A stretch of 64,000 bases of DNA. It comes from Methylocella silvestris. GTDB taxonomy: Bacteria > Pseudomonadota > Alphaproteobacteria > Rhizobiales > Beijerinckiaceae. Shown here one piece after another: positions 35,696 to 44,942 of this stretch (its first letter is position 1; every line of letters starts with the position of its first letter). Under the pieces are notes generated by a model. It was given only the letters and a program-made list of their open reading frames with translations, did no database searches and had not been told where the DNA came from. Position numbers and translations under genes: made by a program. Location: assembly GCF_002891535.1 (NCBI RefSeq), contig NZ_PDZR01000001.1, positions 186,001 through 250,000 of the forward strand. Reading direction: 5' to 3'.

Positions 35696-36508
35696 ATGCG
35701 CTTCGATCTAGCGCCCGACGTTGCGTTTATTTTTAGTCGATATACATTGACCGATGGTCGTCTGCTCCCTTGTAAAACGGGATTCGCTGACGTGAGCCAT
35801 GATCTGCTCGAGCAAATCGAAGGCTGCTGGGCTGATGGCGGATTAGAAGAGCTGATGGGGCTCGTCTGCCGCGGCTATAATCTGTATTCCGTCTTATATA
35901 TTTGCCCGTCATTCGTTGGATTTAACCTTTCCGCTCCGTTTATGGTTCAGCCGCGATGCCGAGGTTGGACCGACCGGCAAAAAATCCAGTCGCTCCTGGC
36001 GACGGATCCAATGGTTCGGGCGATGTCGCGCACGGTGTTGCCTATGGACTGGGCCACGCTTCGGCGGAAAAGCGCGCGCCAAACAGGCATTCACTTCCTG
36101 CCGGGGGAGAATGGCGCCCCGCGGCAAGGCCTGACGATTCCCGTGCGCGGTCCCTCGAACAGCGTTTGGGGGCTTTTCATCGCCACATCGAACGAAAGCG
36201 AAATTTGCTGGGCGGCGCGTCGCCATGAGTTGACGATAGAACTCGCTCATGTCGCGCATTACGTCCACAAGCGCGCATGCGACATACATGGCGAGGGGCA
36301 AACAATCGATCTCAGCACGATCACGCGCCGCGAGATCGAGGCGCTCTCTCTTGTGGCGGAAGGCAAAAAGCCCGGAGAGATCGCAAAGCTCATGCGAATT
36401 TCAAACGACACGGTCAAGGCTCATCTGGACTCCGCCCGCGACAAGCTACATGCGCTCAATCGCGTTCATGCGGCCGCAAAGGCGTTGCGAGCCGGCCTCA
36501 TTTCATGA
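35696..36508 (+). CDS. LuxR-family regulator (autoinducer-binding-like domain plus HTH), solo
   Basis: 270 residues. The N-terminal part resembles the autoinducer-binding domain (ATDPMVRAM, LPMDWA, GLTIPVRGPSNSVWGLFIATS). The C-terminal 65 residues are a GerE/LuxR helix-turn-helix (ITRREIEALSLVAEGKKPGEIAKLMRISNDTVKAHLDSARDKL). No luxI-type synthase is nearby, so it would be a LuxR solo responding to its own or foreign acyl-homoserine lactones, or to another ligand. Start accepted at 35696; no strong ribosome-binding site is visible. Confidence 0.78.
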   Translation: MRFDLAPDVAFIFSRYTLTDGRLLPCKTGFADVSHDLLEQIEGCWADGGLEELMGLVCRGYNLYSVLYICPSFVGFNLSAPFMVQPRCRGWTDRQKIQSLLATDPMVRAMSRTVLPMDWATLRRKSARQTGIHFLPGENGAPRQGLTIPVRGPSNSVWGLFIATSNESEICWAARRHELTIELAHVAHYVHKRACDIHGEGQTIDLSTITRREIEALSLVAEGKKPGEIAKLMRISNDTVKAHLDSARDKLHALNRVHAAAKALRAGLIS

Positions 36509-36980
36509 AAGGCGGGCCTGGCGTGGCAGAAGACGTTTCCTTTCTCTGTGCTCGAGTTGGGCGTCCCTGTGTGGCGTAAGGGAATGGATAAATTTCAATA
36601 TTCAACACTTACTAGTATTCATGAACTGCGTAGCTTTTCGTTACTGGACTTTTAAAAAAAATGGCTCATCATCTACCCACTTTAGCATGTATCGATTTGC
36701 TGACGTGGTTCCGGGCGAGCTTTAATGCCGCGGCTGTTGCTTGGCGCGGCGTGATTTGACGCAAAACGAGAGCATCAGGCGTTCGTTGTGAGCGTCTGGT
36801 GTTCCCAATCATTATGTCCCCGGCATGGATGGCGCACTTCAATCGAAGCGACGGCTACGCGCTTTGAAGACGCTGTTGATTGCCACAATCCGTTCTTTGT
36901 GGACGCCAGACTACATTGACGCATCGCAAGCGAGATAGATCGAAACTGCTTTGTCTGAAAGCATCGTGATGGCGGCGACG
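36509..36980. other. Intergenic region with an AT-rich strip
   Basis: No gene supported. 36580-36720 is clearly AT-rich compared with its surroundings (runs such as TTTTAAAAAAAA near 36651). Nine-base arms CATCAGGCG (36773-36781) and CGTCTGGTG (36793-36801) can pair with two G-U pairs and may end the luxR transcript. Confidence 0.4.
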
Positions 36981-37772
36981 TCAGTGCGCGGGACCTGTCC
37001 CTGTTGCGCCAAGAAGCGTCGAAACCTTGCCGCTTAGAACGATGAAATCACTGGGCGGTTGAGCCAGGGCGCCCTCGAAGGGATAATCAAGCAGGCGGGC
37101 GACGATCAGGATGCTGGCGATGCCGGCCGAGAAACAGGCGGCGACGGCGACGGCCGTCGACGCATATTGGATGGCTGAAAACGATACGGAGAAAGCCAGC
37201 ACGAGCGCCAGCCCGATCAACACGCACCACAGCGCGATAGGAACGCCGCTTGCTCCTTCGTAGATGCGGATCCCGCGCTGCGTGTGGGCCTGGGTCAGAA
37301 GCGAAAGGATTGCATTCTTCGTGTCGTGTTGATCGGGATCCGCCGTACGGACATTTAATGCCGTCCTGATCAGCATCTGCATTTTCAGATCGGCGCCTGT
37401 GTCTTCGGCGCGCGTCTTTGCAATTATCGGGTATTCTTCGGAGACAACAGCTTGCAGGTAATTTTGCTCCGCGGACAATACGGCGGAGGCGTCGGCGGCG
37501 GGGAGGGTGGCGGCCAGCAGCGCTGCTCCGTGCAGCGCGCCGGCTTCCAGATTGGCGGCCTGCGCGGCGTCGTTATATTCGTTCCAGGTCCCGCTAAATA
37601 CGAAGGCGAGAAGTACGGCGAATACAACCCCAAGCTGTAAAAAGACGACCGAACCGACTTCGTGGTGCTGACGGCGAATGTCAAAGGCGATCCATCGCTG
37701 GATGATGATGGTCGTCAATGCCGCCGATAGGGCTGCGGCCAAAACGATCGAAATGGCTAAGGCGTAACTCAT
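36981..37772 (-). CDS. DUF4239 membrane protein (bestrophin-like)
   Basis: 263 residues from MSYALAISIVLAA. Helices at the N-terminus (ALAISIVLAAALSAALTTIII, FLQLGVVFAVLLAFVFSG) and near the C-terminus (IALWCVLIGLALVLAFSV and AVAVAACFSAGIASILIV) flank a soluble middle part containing FSGTWNEYNDAAQAANLEAGAL. That phrase and layout are typical of DUF4239. The function is unknown; some annotation calls the family bestrophin-like. It is followed at a distance by an unrelated small gene. Confidence 0.75.
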   Translation of the reverse strand: MSYALAISIVLAAALSAALTTIIIQRWIAFDIRRQHHEVGSVVFLQLGVVFAVLLAFVFSGTWNEYNDAAQAANLEAGALHGAALLAATLPAADASAVLSAEQNYLQAVVSEEYPIIAKTRAEDTGADLKMQMLIRTALNVRTADPDQHDTKNAILSLLTQAHTQRGIRIYEGASGVPIALWCVLIGLALVLAFSVSFSAIQYASTAVAVAACFSAGIASILIVARLLDYPFEGALAQPPSDFIVLSGKVSTLLGATGTGPAH

Positions 37773-37809
37773 CGGGCCGATCTCTCCGCGGGCTTGGGGC
37801 AATCCGGGA

Positions 37810-38208
37810 TTAGGTCAGCTCGATGCCGATAACAAGTCCGGTCAACGCGGCTGCGGCCAGGACGATGGCGTAAAAGGCTGCGACCGCCAAGCGCCACGCC
37901 CAACCCCTTCCGCGCCCGCCCAGGATAGGCGCGCCCTTGAGGGCGGGGTGGATTACCTCGAAAGAATAAGAGAGGCCCTTGGCTTCGGCCTTGATGTCGG
38001 CCGCGGCTCGTCCGGCGCTCACCCCGGCAAGCCAGCCATCCGTCTGTCGCGCGTCGCCAGCCAACCGTCGGCGAGCGCCGACCATGACGGCGTCCGCCTC
38101 TTCCACTGATCGAAATGCAAACATCACGGGCGTCGCGACGCCCGCCAATGGCGCGCCCGCGAGGGATTCCGCGCGGCTGATCATGACGGCGCCATCGGAA
38201 CGCATCAT
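37810..38208 (-). CDS. Hypothetical protein with C-terminal membrane helix
   Basis: About 132 residues from MMRSDGAVMISRAES; the frame is open to 38400 but the extra part looks non-coding. There is one C-terminal membrane segment (AWRLAVAAFYAIVLAAAALTGLVIGI) and a basic middle. No family recognised. It ends 37 bases before the DUF4239 gene on the same strand, so the two may be co-transcribed. Coding status is moderate; no clear ribosome-binding site. Confidence 0.4.
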   Translation of the reverse strand: MMRSDGAVMISRAESLAGAPLAGVATPVMFAFRSVEEADAVMVGARRRLAGDARQTDGWLAGVSAGRAAADIKAEAKGLSYSFEVIHPALKGAPILGGRGRGWAWRLAVAAFYAIVLAAAALTGLVIGIELT

Positions 38209-38641
38209 GACGAGGATTTTGGCGGGCAAGCGGGGAGGAGGCGCGCTTAATCCGAAAATGCGCGCGCGGGACCTGGAGCCAAATTTGCCTGGGGCGGGGC
38301 GCCGGCATTGCGTGATCACGGCGCCGGGCGCTCCCTTGATGGCTGACGATTCCGGCAGCCCAGCTTGAGACCAGCGGGAACGACTGTCGGATTTTATCAA
38401 TCCTTCACTCGTAACAGCGGCAGCGTCAAGGAAAGGTGTGATAACGCACGCAGATAAACGGCCGGCCTTGGCGTCAGCATGCCGAGGGGGCCAGCCGTCT
38501 CGCGCATCATGCGATTATTTAGAGACGCACAACCAGCGCTCCGCCGCGGCCGTCCCGCGCAGCTGCCCGGGCTTTTGCCTTGTCGTTCACCGCGCGCCGA
38601 AGCGTCATTGGAGCGCCATCAAGGGCGCACGCGCGCCTTGC
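38209..38641. other. Intergenic region without a supported gene
   Basis: About 430 bases between two minus-strand genes. Short frames on both strands are not convincing. I see no hairpin terminator or clear promoter. Confidence 0.4.
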
Positions 38642-39691
38642 TCAGGGGATCAGGATGCTGTGATCGTAATCGACGAGGCCGCGGCTTGTGACGACGATCC
38701 AGCCGCCGCCGCGCCGCTCGATCGATTTGACCGTCCCCGCGCCTGGAATCTGGTCGCCGATGGCGACCTCCATCGAGCCGCGCGCATTTTCGATTAGCGC
38801 GACGCCGTCATAGACCTGCCGGACGACCCAACTCGTGATGAGCTGCGGCCGCTTGCTGGCGTCGGCGGCCGGCTGACTTTTGGGCGGCGCATTCTTCTGC
38901 TCCTGGGTCGCCGCCTTGACGATTGGCGCAATCGATCCCGTCGGCAGGGCGGTCTGTTTTTCGATGCGGTCGAGACGTTCGGCAACCTGCTTCAGCGCCG
39001 GATCGCGCTGCAGCCTGTCGACTTTCGCGGCGAGTTCGGAAAGGGCGCCGGCGGAGTCTGTCTTGATCGAGTCGACCTTCGCCTTCAGGGCGTCAACGCT
39101 TTTTTCGAGGCCATGCTGATCTTTGCCGGCCTGGGACTGCGCGACGGAGACGCGCAAGGCCTCGACATTGGCTCTAAGGGCGCCGATCTCCGTAACCATG
39201 GCCTGCGTCTTGCGCAGCATCTCGGCGCGATCCGCACTCTCGCGCACGGCGATCTGCGACGCCGTCCGGTCGGACCCCGCGCCCGGATTGCCGCCGAAGA
39301 AATAAGTTCCCGCGGCAAAAGCAAAACCAAGCACCGCAAGCACGAAGGCCGCGCTGGAGCCGTAATTGATGAAGGTGGCGAGCCTGCCCGATGGCGGTTC
39401 GGGCGGCAGTTCGCGGTCGTCCCGCGTGGCGAAAAACCGCGTGAGATCGGAAGCTCCGGCGTCCGGCGCGCGAAGACCGCCGTCCTCCTGCCCGCCGAGC
39501 GCCGAATGTTCGGAGTCCTCTCCGGCGCCGTCCGCCCGAATTTCACCGTCGAGGCCCTCATTGAGATCATGCCGGGCGCCGTCTGCCGGAACGATATCTC
39601 TGGAAGTTGCCTCAGACGCGCCGGGCTCAAGGCCATGCGAATGTCCCTCGAGGCCGTCGCCCGGCGGCGGAACGTCTGGTTCGTGGTCCAT
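38642..39691 (-). CDS. Membrane-anchored coiled-coil protein, unknown function
   Basis: 349 residues. Residues 1-100 are acidic and low in complexity. One membrane helix (FINYGSSAAFVLAVLGFAFAAGTYFF) is at about 108-133. A predicted coiled coil spans 150-250 (repeated ALRANVEALRVSV, DALKAKVDSI, LAAKVDRLQRD). The C-terminal 75 residues form a compact domain: SWVVRQVYDGVALIENARGSMEVAIGDQIPGAGTVKSIERRG. This C-terminal domain recurs in rhizobial envelope proteins and resembles the small beta domain of pilus-assembly PilP proteins. I do not assign a function. Confidence 0.65.
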   Translation of the reverse strand: MDHEPDVPPPGDGLEGHSHGLEPGASEATSRDIVPADGARHDLNEGLDGEIRADGAGEDSEHSALGGQEDGGLRAPDAGASDLTRFFATRDDRELPPEPPSGRLATFINYGSSAAFVLAVLGFAFAAGTYFFGGNPGAGSDRTASQIAVRESADRAEMLRKTQAMVTEIGALRANVEALRVSVAQSQAGKDQHGLEKSVDALKAKVDSIKTDSAGALSELAAKVDRLQRDPALKQVAERLDRIEKQTALPTGSIAPIVKAATQEQKNAPPKSQPAADASKRPQLITSWVVRQVYDGVALIENARGSMEVAIGDQIPGAGTVKSIERRGGGWIVVTSRGLVDYDHSILIP

Positions 39692-39945
39692 TGGCTTCGT
39701 CCCTAAAGGCTCGTCAATTCCCGATCGACGATTGGACCTCTACCCTTAAATCTGCGTTAAGAATTGGGCGGACTGGATCGATTTTGCGTGATAAGCAGGC
39801 GCGAAAAGGGTCGGTTTTCCCTCCCAATGCGTTGCTTTCTGCCAAGGAGTAGGATCATCCTCAATTTGAGTTGAACGGATGATCCAGTCAATTACGGCTT
39901 GCGCAAACCTGCGATCGTCCGGGCTGATCAACAAGGGCGACGAGG

Positions 39946-40191
39946 ATGAAAACGATTTTTATGACCGCTCTGCTGACCGCGCTCATCGGAGGCGCGGCGC
40001 TGGCCCAGATCGCTCCGGAGCTGTCGGAGCCAAGGCCGGGACAACTCCTCGACAAGGACTATCTGACCTCGACCGGCGAGGTCGTTCCACGGCCGGGCGT
40101 GCCGCAGGCTTCGGGTCCGACCAAGCTCGACAAATCCATGCAGCGTCGCGACAATAATATCGACAAGAGCATCTGCAGCAATTGCAACTGA
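39946..40191 (+). CDS. Small periplasmic hypothetical protein
   Basis: 81 residues. A signal peptide MKTIFMTALLTALIGGAALA is followed by a 60-residue mature part rich in Pro, Lys and Asp, ending in SICSNCN with a CxxC-like pair. A GACGAGGA-type ribosome-binding site lies just upstream. No known family. It precedes mtnA by about 70 bases, with no obvious link. Confidence 0.55.
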   Translation: MKTIFMTALLTALIGGAALAQIAPELSEPRPGQLLDKDYLTSTGEVVPRPGVPQASGPTKLDKSMQRRDNNIDKSICSNCN

Positions 40192-40263
40192 GCAGGGGCT
40201 CTTGCATCCGGTCTCAGACGCGTTTCGATCGTGAAATTCGGTCATTTCGGCAAAGGCAGAGGC

Positions 40264-41364
40264 ATGCGCGTCGACGGCAAGCCATACACCACAATTTGGG
40301 CTGGCGACGACGGCGCAAGCATCAAGATCATCGATCAGACGCGCTTGCCGCACCGGTTCGAGATCATAACGATTTCGGACGTCGACACGGCCGCGCGAGC
40401 TATCGCGGAGATGTGGGTGCGCGGCGCGCCGCTGATCGGGGTCACGGCCGCCTATGGCCTCGCCCTGGCCATGCGCGCAGACCCGGCGGATGCCAATCTG
40501 GAGCGCGCCTCCGCGCATCTTAAGGCGATGCGGCCGACCGCCGTCAATCTGCAATGGGCCGTCGACAGGGTGCGGCGGCTGCTTGAAGCGGCGCCGCCGC
40601 CGCAGCGCTTCAAGACGGCCTTTGCCGAGGCCGGCGTCATCGCGCGCGACGATATCGCGCTATGCGAGGCGATCGGCATGCATGGGCTTTCCCTCATCAA
40701 AACCCTCGTCGCTGGCAAGCCGCCCGGCGCGCCGGTCAATATTCTGACGCATTGCAATGCGGGCTGGCTCGCCACCGTGGATTGGGGCACGGCCACGGCC
40801 CCGGTCTACAAGGCCCATGACGCCGGGCTAGCCGTCCACGTCTATGTCGACGAAACGCGGCCCCGCAATCAGGGCGCGGCGCTCACCGCGTTCGAACTCG
40901 GCCAGCATGGCGTCCCGCATACGGTGATCGCTGATAATGCCGGGGGCCATCTGATGCAGCATGGCGGGATCGACGCCGTGATCGTCGGAACCGACCGTAC
41001 GACCGCCTCTGGCGACGTCTGCAACAAGATCGGCACCTATTTGAAAGCGCTGGCGGCCAAGGATAACGGCGTTCCATTCTATGTCGCGGCGCCGTCCCCC
41101 TCGATCGATTTTTCGATCGCCGACGGGGTTCGCGAGGTCCCGATCGAGATCCGGTCGGAAGCCGAGGTGACGCATATTTCCGGATTGACGGCTGATGGCG
41201 AAGTCACGCGCGTGCGCCTGACGCCAGAGGGCAGCCGCGCCCTTAATCCCGCCTTTGACGTCACGCCCGCGCGGCTTGTCACTGGGCTCATCACGGAGCG
41301 CGGGGTGATCGAGGCGAACGCATCGGCGCTCGCCGCGGCCTTCCGCGAGGGTATTGCCGGCTAG
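40264..41364 (+). CDS. mtnA: S-methyl-5-thioribose-1-phosphate isomerase
   Basis: 366 residues from [14 protein letters not shown]; an in-frame GTG at 40231 is possible. Family motifs are [67 protein letters not shown] and the catalytic region [21 protein letters not shown]. It interconverts methylthioribose-1-phosphate and methylthioribulose-1-phosphate in the methionine salvage pathway. No other mtn gene is adjacent; the next genes are unrelated membrane proteins on the other strand. Confidence 0.93.
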   Translation: MRVDGKPYTTIWAGDDGASIKIIDQTRLPHRFEIITISDVDTAARAIAEMWVRGAPLIGVTAAYGLALAMRADPADANLERASAHLKAMRPTAVNLQWAVDRVRRLLEAAPPPQRFKTAFAEAGVIARDDIALCEAIGMHGLSLIKTLVAGKPPGAPVNILTHCNAGWLATVDWGTATAPVYKAHDAGLAVHVYVDETRPRNQGAALTAFELGQHGVPHTVIADNAGGHLMQHGGIDAVIVGTDRTTASGDVCNKIGTYLKALAAKDNGVPFYVAAPSPSIDFSIADGVREVPIEIRSEAEVTHISGLTADGEVTRVRLTPEGSRALNPAFDVTPARLVTGLITERGVIEANASALAAAFREGIAG

Positions 41365-41918
41365 GCCAGGCCAACCCGCTTCTCCCGCCGCCACCAGAGG
41401 ATGGCGAAGCCAAGACCCGCAAGCGCGATCACGACGAGCGCGAGGAACAGCGCCGACTGATCGAGCCAGGCGATCGCCGGGACGCAAAGCGCCATGACGA
41501 CGCCATTGGCGCACATCCGCCACGAGCCGATATGAACGCCGGCGATAAAGGCGCCAAGAGCGAGAAGCAGCAGGATGGTGAGGCTTGTCGTGTCGGTGTC
41601 GGCGATCGCCTGAACGCTCGGCAACAGCACGAGATTCATGGCGACGAGGAAAGCGCCCCAATGCAGCGCCTGCGTCCAGATCAGCCGCCACCGGCCTGCC
41701 CCCTCGCCGGCTGAAGACCAGCCCGAGGCGATGCAGACCACGGCGATCACGAGCGCCATGAATTCCCAATAGCCGACCAACGACTGGCGCGACATGCTGA
41801 TATAGGCGACGCCGCCCAGCGTCAGCGCCAAAATCAGCAAATAGGGCAGTTCGCGCAGCCAGAAACCCTTGAGGCTCGAGGGCTCCAGACGGTCTGTATC
41901 GTCGTCAAACTCAGTCAT
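41361..41918 (-). CDS. Multi-helix membrane protein, paralogue 1
   Basis: 185 residues with five or six hydrophobic helices ([61 protein letters not shown]). The pattern FWLRELPY...[22 protein letters not shown] is shared with the next gene. No known function or named domain. Its stop overlaps the mtnA stop region (convergent). Confidence 0.65.
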   Translation of the reverse strand: MTEFDDDTDRLEPSSLKGFWLRELPYLLILALTLGGVAYISMSRQSLVGYWEFMALVIAVVCIASGWSSAGEGAGRWRLIWTQALHWGAFLVAMNLVLLPSVQAIADTDTTSLTILLLLALGAFIAGVHIGSWRMCANGVVMALCVPAIAWLDQSALFLALVVIALAGLGFAILWWRREKRVGLA

Positions 41919-41979
41919 TTCGCCCGCTCATTTTGGCCGCTGTCGATGAGGTTGCGTCCATGACGCCGTTCAAAGCCGA

Positions 41980-42573
41980 TCAGTCGGCCCCGGCCTGTTT
42001 TGGCGTGGCGGATGCGTCGCGCCGGGCGCTTTGGTGCCAGGAATAGACGACGCCAAGGCCGAGCAAAGCGACGATCAGGCCTAGTACCACGGCGATCGCC
42101 GATTGCTGGAGCCAGGCGATGCCCGGCACGGCGAGGGCCATGACGACCCCGATAAAGCAGATCTGCCAGGATAGAATGTTGATGCCGGCGGTGACCGTGC
42201 CGAGACCGAGCAGCAGCAGCACCGTGAGGCCCGTGGCTTCCGGATTGAGCAGCCTTTGCACGCCGGGCAGCAAGGCGAGGTTCATGGCGACGAGAAACGA
42301 CAGCCAATGCAGGCCTTGCGTGATGACGAGGCGCATCCTTGCCTTGCGGCCGGGCGTTTCGGCCCAGCCCGTCGCGATGACGGCGACGCAGACGACAAGC
42401 GCCATGAACTCCCAGTAGCCGACGAGATTGCGCCGCGACACGCTCGTATAGGCGACGCCAAGAAGCATGAGCCCGAGCACGACGACATAGGGGAGCTCCC
42501 GCATCCAGAAGCTGTCTTTGGGCGAGGGCGCGACCCGCTCGACGATGGGGCCGCTCGCGTCTAGTTCGCTCAT
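41980..42573 (-). CDS. Multi-helix membrane protein, paralogue 2
   Basis: 197 residues from MSELDASGPIVER; the frame is open further upstream. It is clearly a duplicate of the gene that follows it: [40 protein letters not shown] against [39 protein letters not shown]. Both share TQxLHWxxFLVAMNLxLLP. They are probably co-transcribed and may form a heteromer. The role is unknown. Confidence 0.65.
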   Translation of the reverse strand: MSELDASGPIVERVAPSPKDSFWMRELPYVVVLGLMLLGVAYTSVSRRNLVGYWEFMALVVCVAVIATGWAETPGRKARMRLVITQGLHWLSFLVAMNLALLPGVQRLLNPEATGLTVLLLLGLGTVTAGINILSWQICFIGVVMALAVPGIAWLQQSAIAVVLGLIVALLGLGVVYSWHQSARRDASATPKQAGAD

Positions 42574-42814
42574 GATCGATCCATAGCAGGACACATCGCC
42601 TGACGGCGCAGTCGAACGTCCGATTCTGCACAATCACGCCGCCGCATTGATATCGCGAAACCGGACGAAAGCCTAGCCGAGGCGGTCCTTGAGGCCATGG
42701 AACTTTGCTGGAAGGGGAAAGTTGGCCCTTTCGTTCCGGTGTTCACGCCCGCGTCGCTGCAAAGAGGGAGCGTCGGCGCAAGCAGGGATATCCCACGCGT
42801 GAAAGGAGTTAGTC

Positions 42815-43057
42815 GTGATTAAAATCGCTCTCGTTGCTTTTCTGCCGACGGCGGCCGTCCTTTTTGGATTGATGTCGATCGGCCTCGCGTTTTCGCCAGC
42901 GCTCTTGCACCATTTCGACCTGGCGTTCGGGTCCTATATGGCCGTTGCGGCGGCGAGTTTCCTTTTGGCTCTGCCGACTTCATGGCTGGTGGCGCGGCGC
43001 ATGATGGTGCGACGGGACAAGCTGGTTCTCGGCGCTCGCGAGGGGAAACTGGTTTGA
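42815..43057 (+). CDS. Small membrane hypothetical protein
   Basis: 80 residues from a GTG start, chosen because GAAAGGAG lies 7 bases upstream. Two hydrophobic helices (IALVAFLPTAAVLFGLMSIGLAF and MAVAAASFLLALPTSWLVA) are followed by a basic tail RRMMVRRDK. No family recognised. Confidence 0.5.
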   Translation: MIKIALVAFLPTAAVLFGLMSIGLAFSPALLHHFDLAFGSYMAVAAASFLLALPTSWLVARRMMVRRDKLVLGAREGKLV

Positions 43058-43109
43058 GCGGGCGCACAAAGCCGCAACGGGCCGGATTCTCCCTTCGGGC
43101 CGGCCTCTT

Positions 43110-43616
43110 TCACCGCAGGCCGAGATAATCCATCTTGCCGAGTTCGACGCCATTGTGGCGCAGGATCAGATAGGCCGCCGTCACGTGGAAGAAGAAATTC
43201 GGCAAAGCGAAATTCAAAAGGAAGTCTTGGGCGGTGAAGGTCATTTCGCCGTCGCGCAATTTCAGCGTCACAATGCGGTCTTCGCCGCCTTCGATCTGGG
43301 CGTTTGAGATTGTTTTAAGAAAAGCGAGCGACTTCGCCAGTCGCTCCTGCAACTCAGCAAAGGTCGTCTCAACATCCGGGTTGCTCGGAAAGTCGACGCC
43401 GGCCAGCCGCGCCGCCCCGCGCACGGCCGTATCCGCTGCAAGTTGCACCTGGCTCGAAAAGGGCAGCATGTCTGGCGCTAGCCGGTCGGCGATCAGGACG
43501 GAGGGCTGGAACTTTCGCGCGGCGGCGTGGGCCTCCGCCTTCTCCAGAATTTTCGACAGATTGCCGAGCGCGCGGGCGAAGACGGGGATGGAGGCTTGAT
43601 ACATCGATAGGGACAT
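43110..43616 (-). CDS. DUF1993 family protein
   Basis: 168 residues from MSLSMYQASIPVF, the usual start of this family, preceded by a longer open frame that I reject. Typical features are MYQASIPVFARALGNLSKIL, LIADRLAPDMLPFSSQVQLAADTA, and FALPNFFFHVTAAYLILRHNGVELGKMDYL. DUF1993 proteins have a four-helix DinB-like fold and no established reaction. They are found alone, as here. Confidence 0.85.
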   Translation of the reverse strand: MSLSMYQASIPVFARALGNLSKILEKAEAHAAARKFQPSVLIADRLAPDMLPFSSQVQLAADTAVRGAARLAGVDFPSNPDVETTFAELQERLAKSLAFLKTISNAQIEGGEDRIVTLKLRDGEMTFTAQDFLLNFALPNFFFHVTAAYLILRHNGVELGKMDYLGLR

Positions 43617-43699
43617 GGCGCGTCTCTGGTTTGAAAGCATCGGTCCTGGCCTTCCGCGTCGCGCCGCCGCGCGGCGGCTCAACGCGGAAATTCTGCGCC

Positions 43700-44140
43700 T
43701 TATTGGCAGACATAACGATTGCCGTCATAGGCGAGATAGGTGCCGCTCCCAGGATCGAAGGATTGATATTTTCGCGCGCAATAGGCGACCCAGTTCGGGT
43801 CTGCGCCGGGAGGCGGCGGCGGCGCGGCGTTGGCTGCCGATCCGGCGATGATCGCGCCCGTCGCAAGGCCCAGAATGCCGCCGGCAATAGCGGCTCCGGC
43901 GACGTTGCCGCCATTGTTATAATAGCCGTTGCCGTAATAACGGCCGCCCCGATAATAGCCGCCATTGCGGTAATTCCCGCGATAGCCGCCATAGCGTTGA
44001 TATTGCGTCTTTTGGATCAGCGGCTGTTCAAGCGCGCCTTTCATGTCGCCGCCGATCGGACCGAGAGCGGCCGCCGGCGTGGAGGCAGTCGCCGCCGCAA
44101 CTGCGAAGGCGGCGAATAGCATAGGTGGGAATGACCGCAT
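43700..44140 (-). CDS. BA14K-like exported protein with Gly/Tyr-rich region
   Basis: 146 residues. A signal peptide is followed by a repeat-like stretch of GGYRGNYRNGGYYRGGRYYGN type, a glycine-zipper helix (AGAAIAGGILGLATGAIIAGSAA), and a C-terminal motif WVAYCARKYQSFDPGSGTYLAYDGNRYVC. That last motif is the BA14K family signature known from Brucella and other Rhizobiales, where the protein is immunoreactive and lectin-like. The glycine zipper suggests envelope association. Confidence 0.8.
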   Translation of the reverse strand: MRSFPPMLFAAFAVAAATASTPAAALGPIGGDMKGALEQPLIQKTQYQRYGGYRGNYRNGGYYRGGRYYGNGYYNNGGNVAGAAIAGGILGLATGAIIAGSAANAAPPPPPGADPNWVAYCARKYQSFDPGSGTYLAYDGNRYVCQ

Positions 44141-44766
44141 TAATATCCTCTTGGCTGATGAGTGGGGGCGAAAGCCGGCGAAATCAGGGGGCGAACGGCG
44201 CCGTGGCGCCGGCGTCAAGGCCGCGGACGTCAAAAGTCGCGCCACCGAGGGTTTTGGTGATGACGCGTCCGGCCGATGGGGGCCTCCAAAAGACAGCCGC
44301 GAAAAAATGCAGCTTGAAGGCCGTCAATGGGAGCCGATGAGGGTCGGATCTGGAGCTTGCAGGATTTTTCCTGGGATATCGTCGATGAAATCGCCCTTTT
44401 ATCGGACGCTATCGAAATTCCACGGGCCGCTCAAGAGATTTAACATTGGCCGCATTTGGCGTCCGACGGTTGCGCAGGCTCGCAAAGGCGGTCCCGCAGG
44501 ACGGCGCGCCTCCTCCCCCGAGGCGCAAATTAGAATCCAGCGCCGATGTTCCGTCCCGCGGAGCCTGTAGCTTGGCGATAATTCCGGACGATCGAGGCGA
44601 CGTCATTTTCGCGTGTCGGACTGACCATCGTCCCATTTCGGCAGGACGAGCGCGGGCGGAGCAACCAGCTACCATCCTCTATTGCGCTGCAGCAAGGGCC
44701 TATCAGACACGCCGTTGCCTTCCGGCCATTCCGCTATCCTGTCAAACTCATGCATGTCTTTACGAC
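44141..44766. other. Intergenic region upstream of the porin control region, no gene seen
   Basis: About 620 bases. Overlapping short frames on both strands are not protein-like. The stretch ends at the regulatory element starting at 44767. Confidence 0.45.
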
Positions 44767-44883
44767 TGTTGCGAAACGCTACAGCGCTACAACACTCCTG
44801 GCGCGCGCACCGATACAAACAATAGCAAATGCAACATACCAATTTGATATAACACGAGTTTCCAGTCTGGCCTAAGCATTGCA
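44767..44883 (+). promoter_or_regulatory. Enhancer element, IHF-like site and sigma-54 promoter of the porin gene
   Basis: Three parts in order. A 28-base element (44767-44794) begins TGTTGCGAAAC and ends CTACAACA, so TGTTG faces CAACA as an inverted repeat. An IHF-like site on the minus strand has TATCAA from 44849 down to 44844, with one mismatch to the consensus downstream. The sigma-54 promoter TGGCCTAAGCATTGCA is at 44868-44883, with GG and GC exactly 12 bases apart. The same arrangement occurs before prmA at 46600-46714. Confidence 0.8.
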
Positions 44884-44942
44884 GTGATATCTCGCGGAGA
44901 TAATGGCGCGAAACAATGCGCCAGCACGCGGGAGGGGTGATT

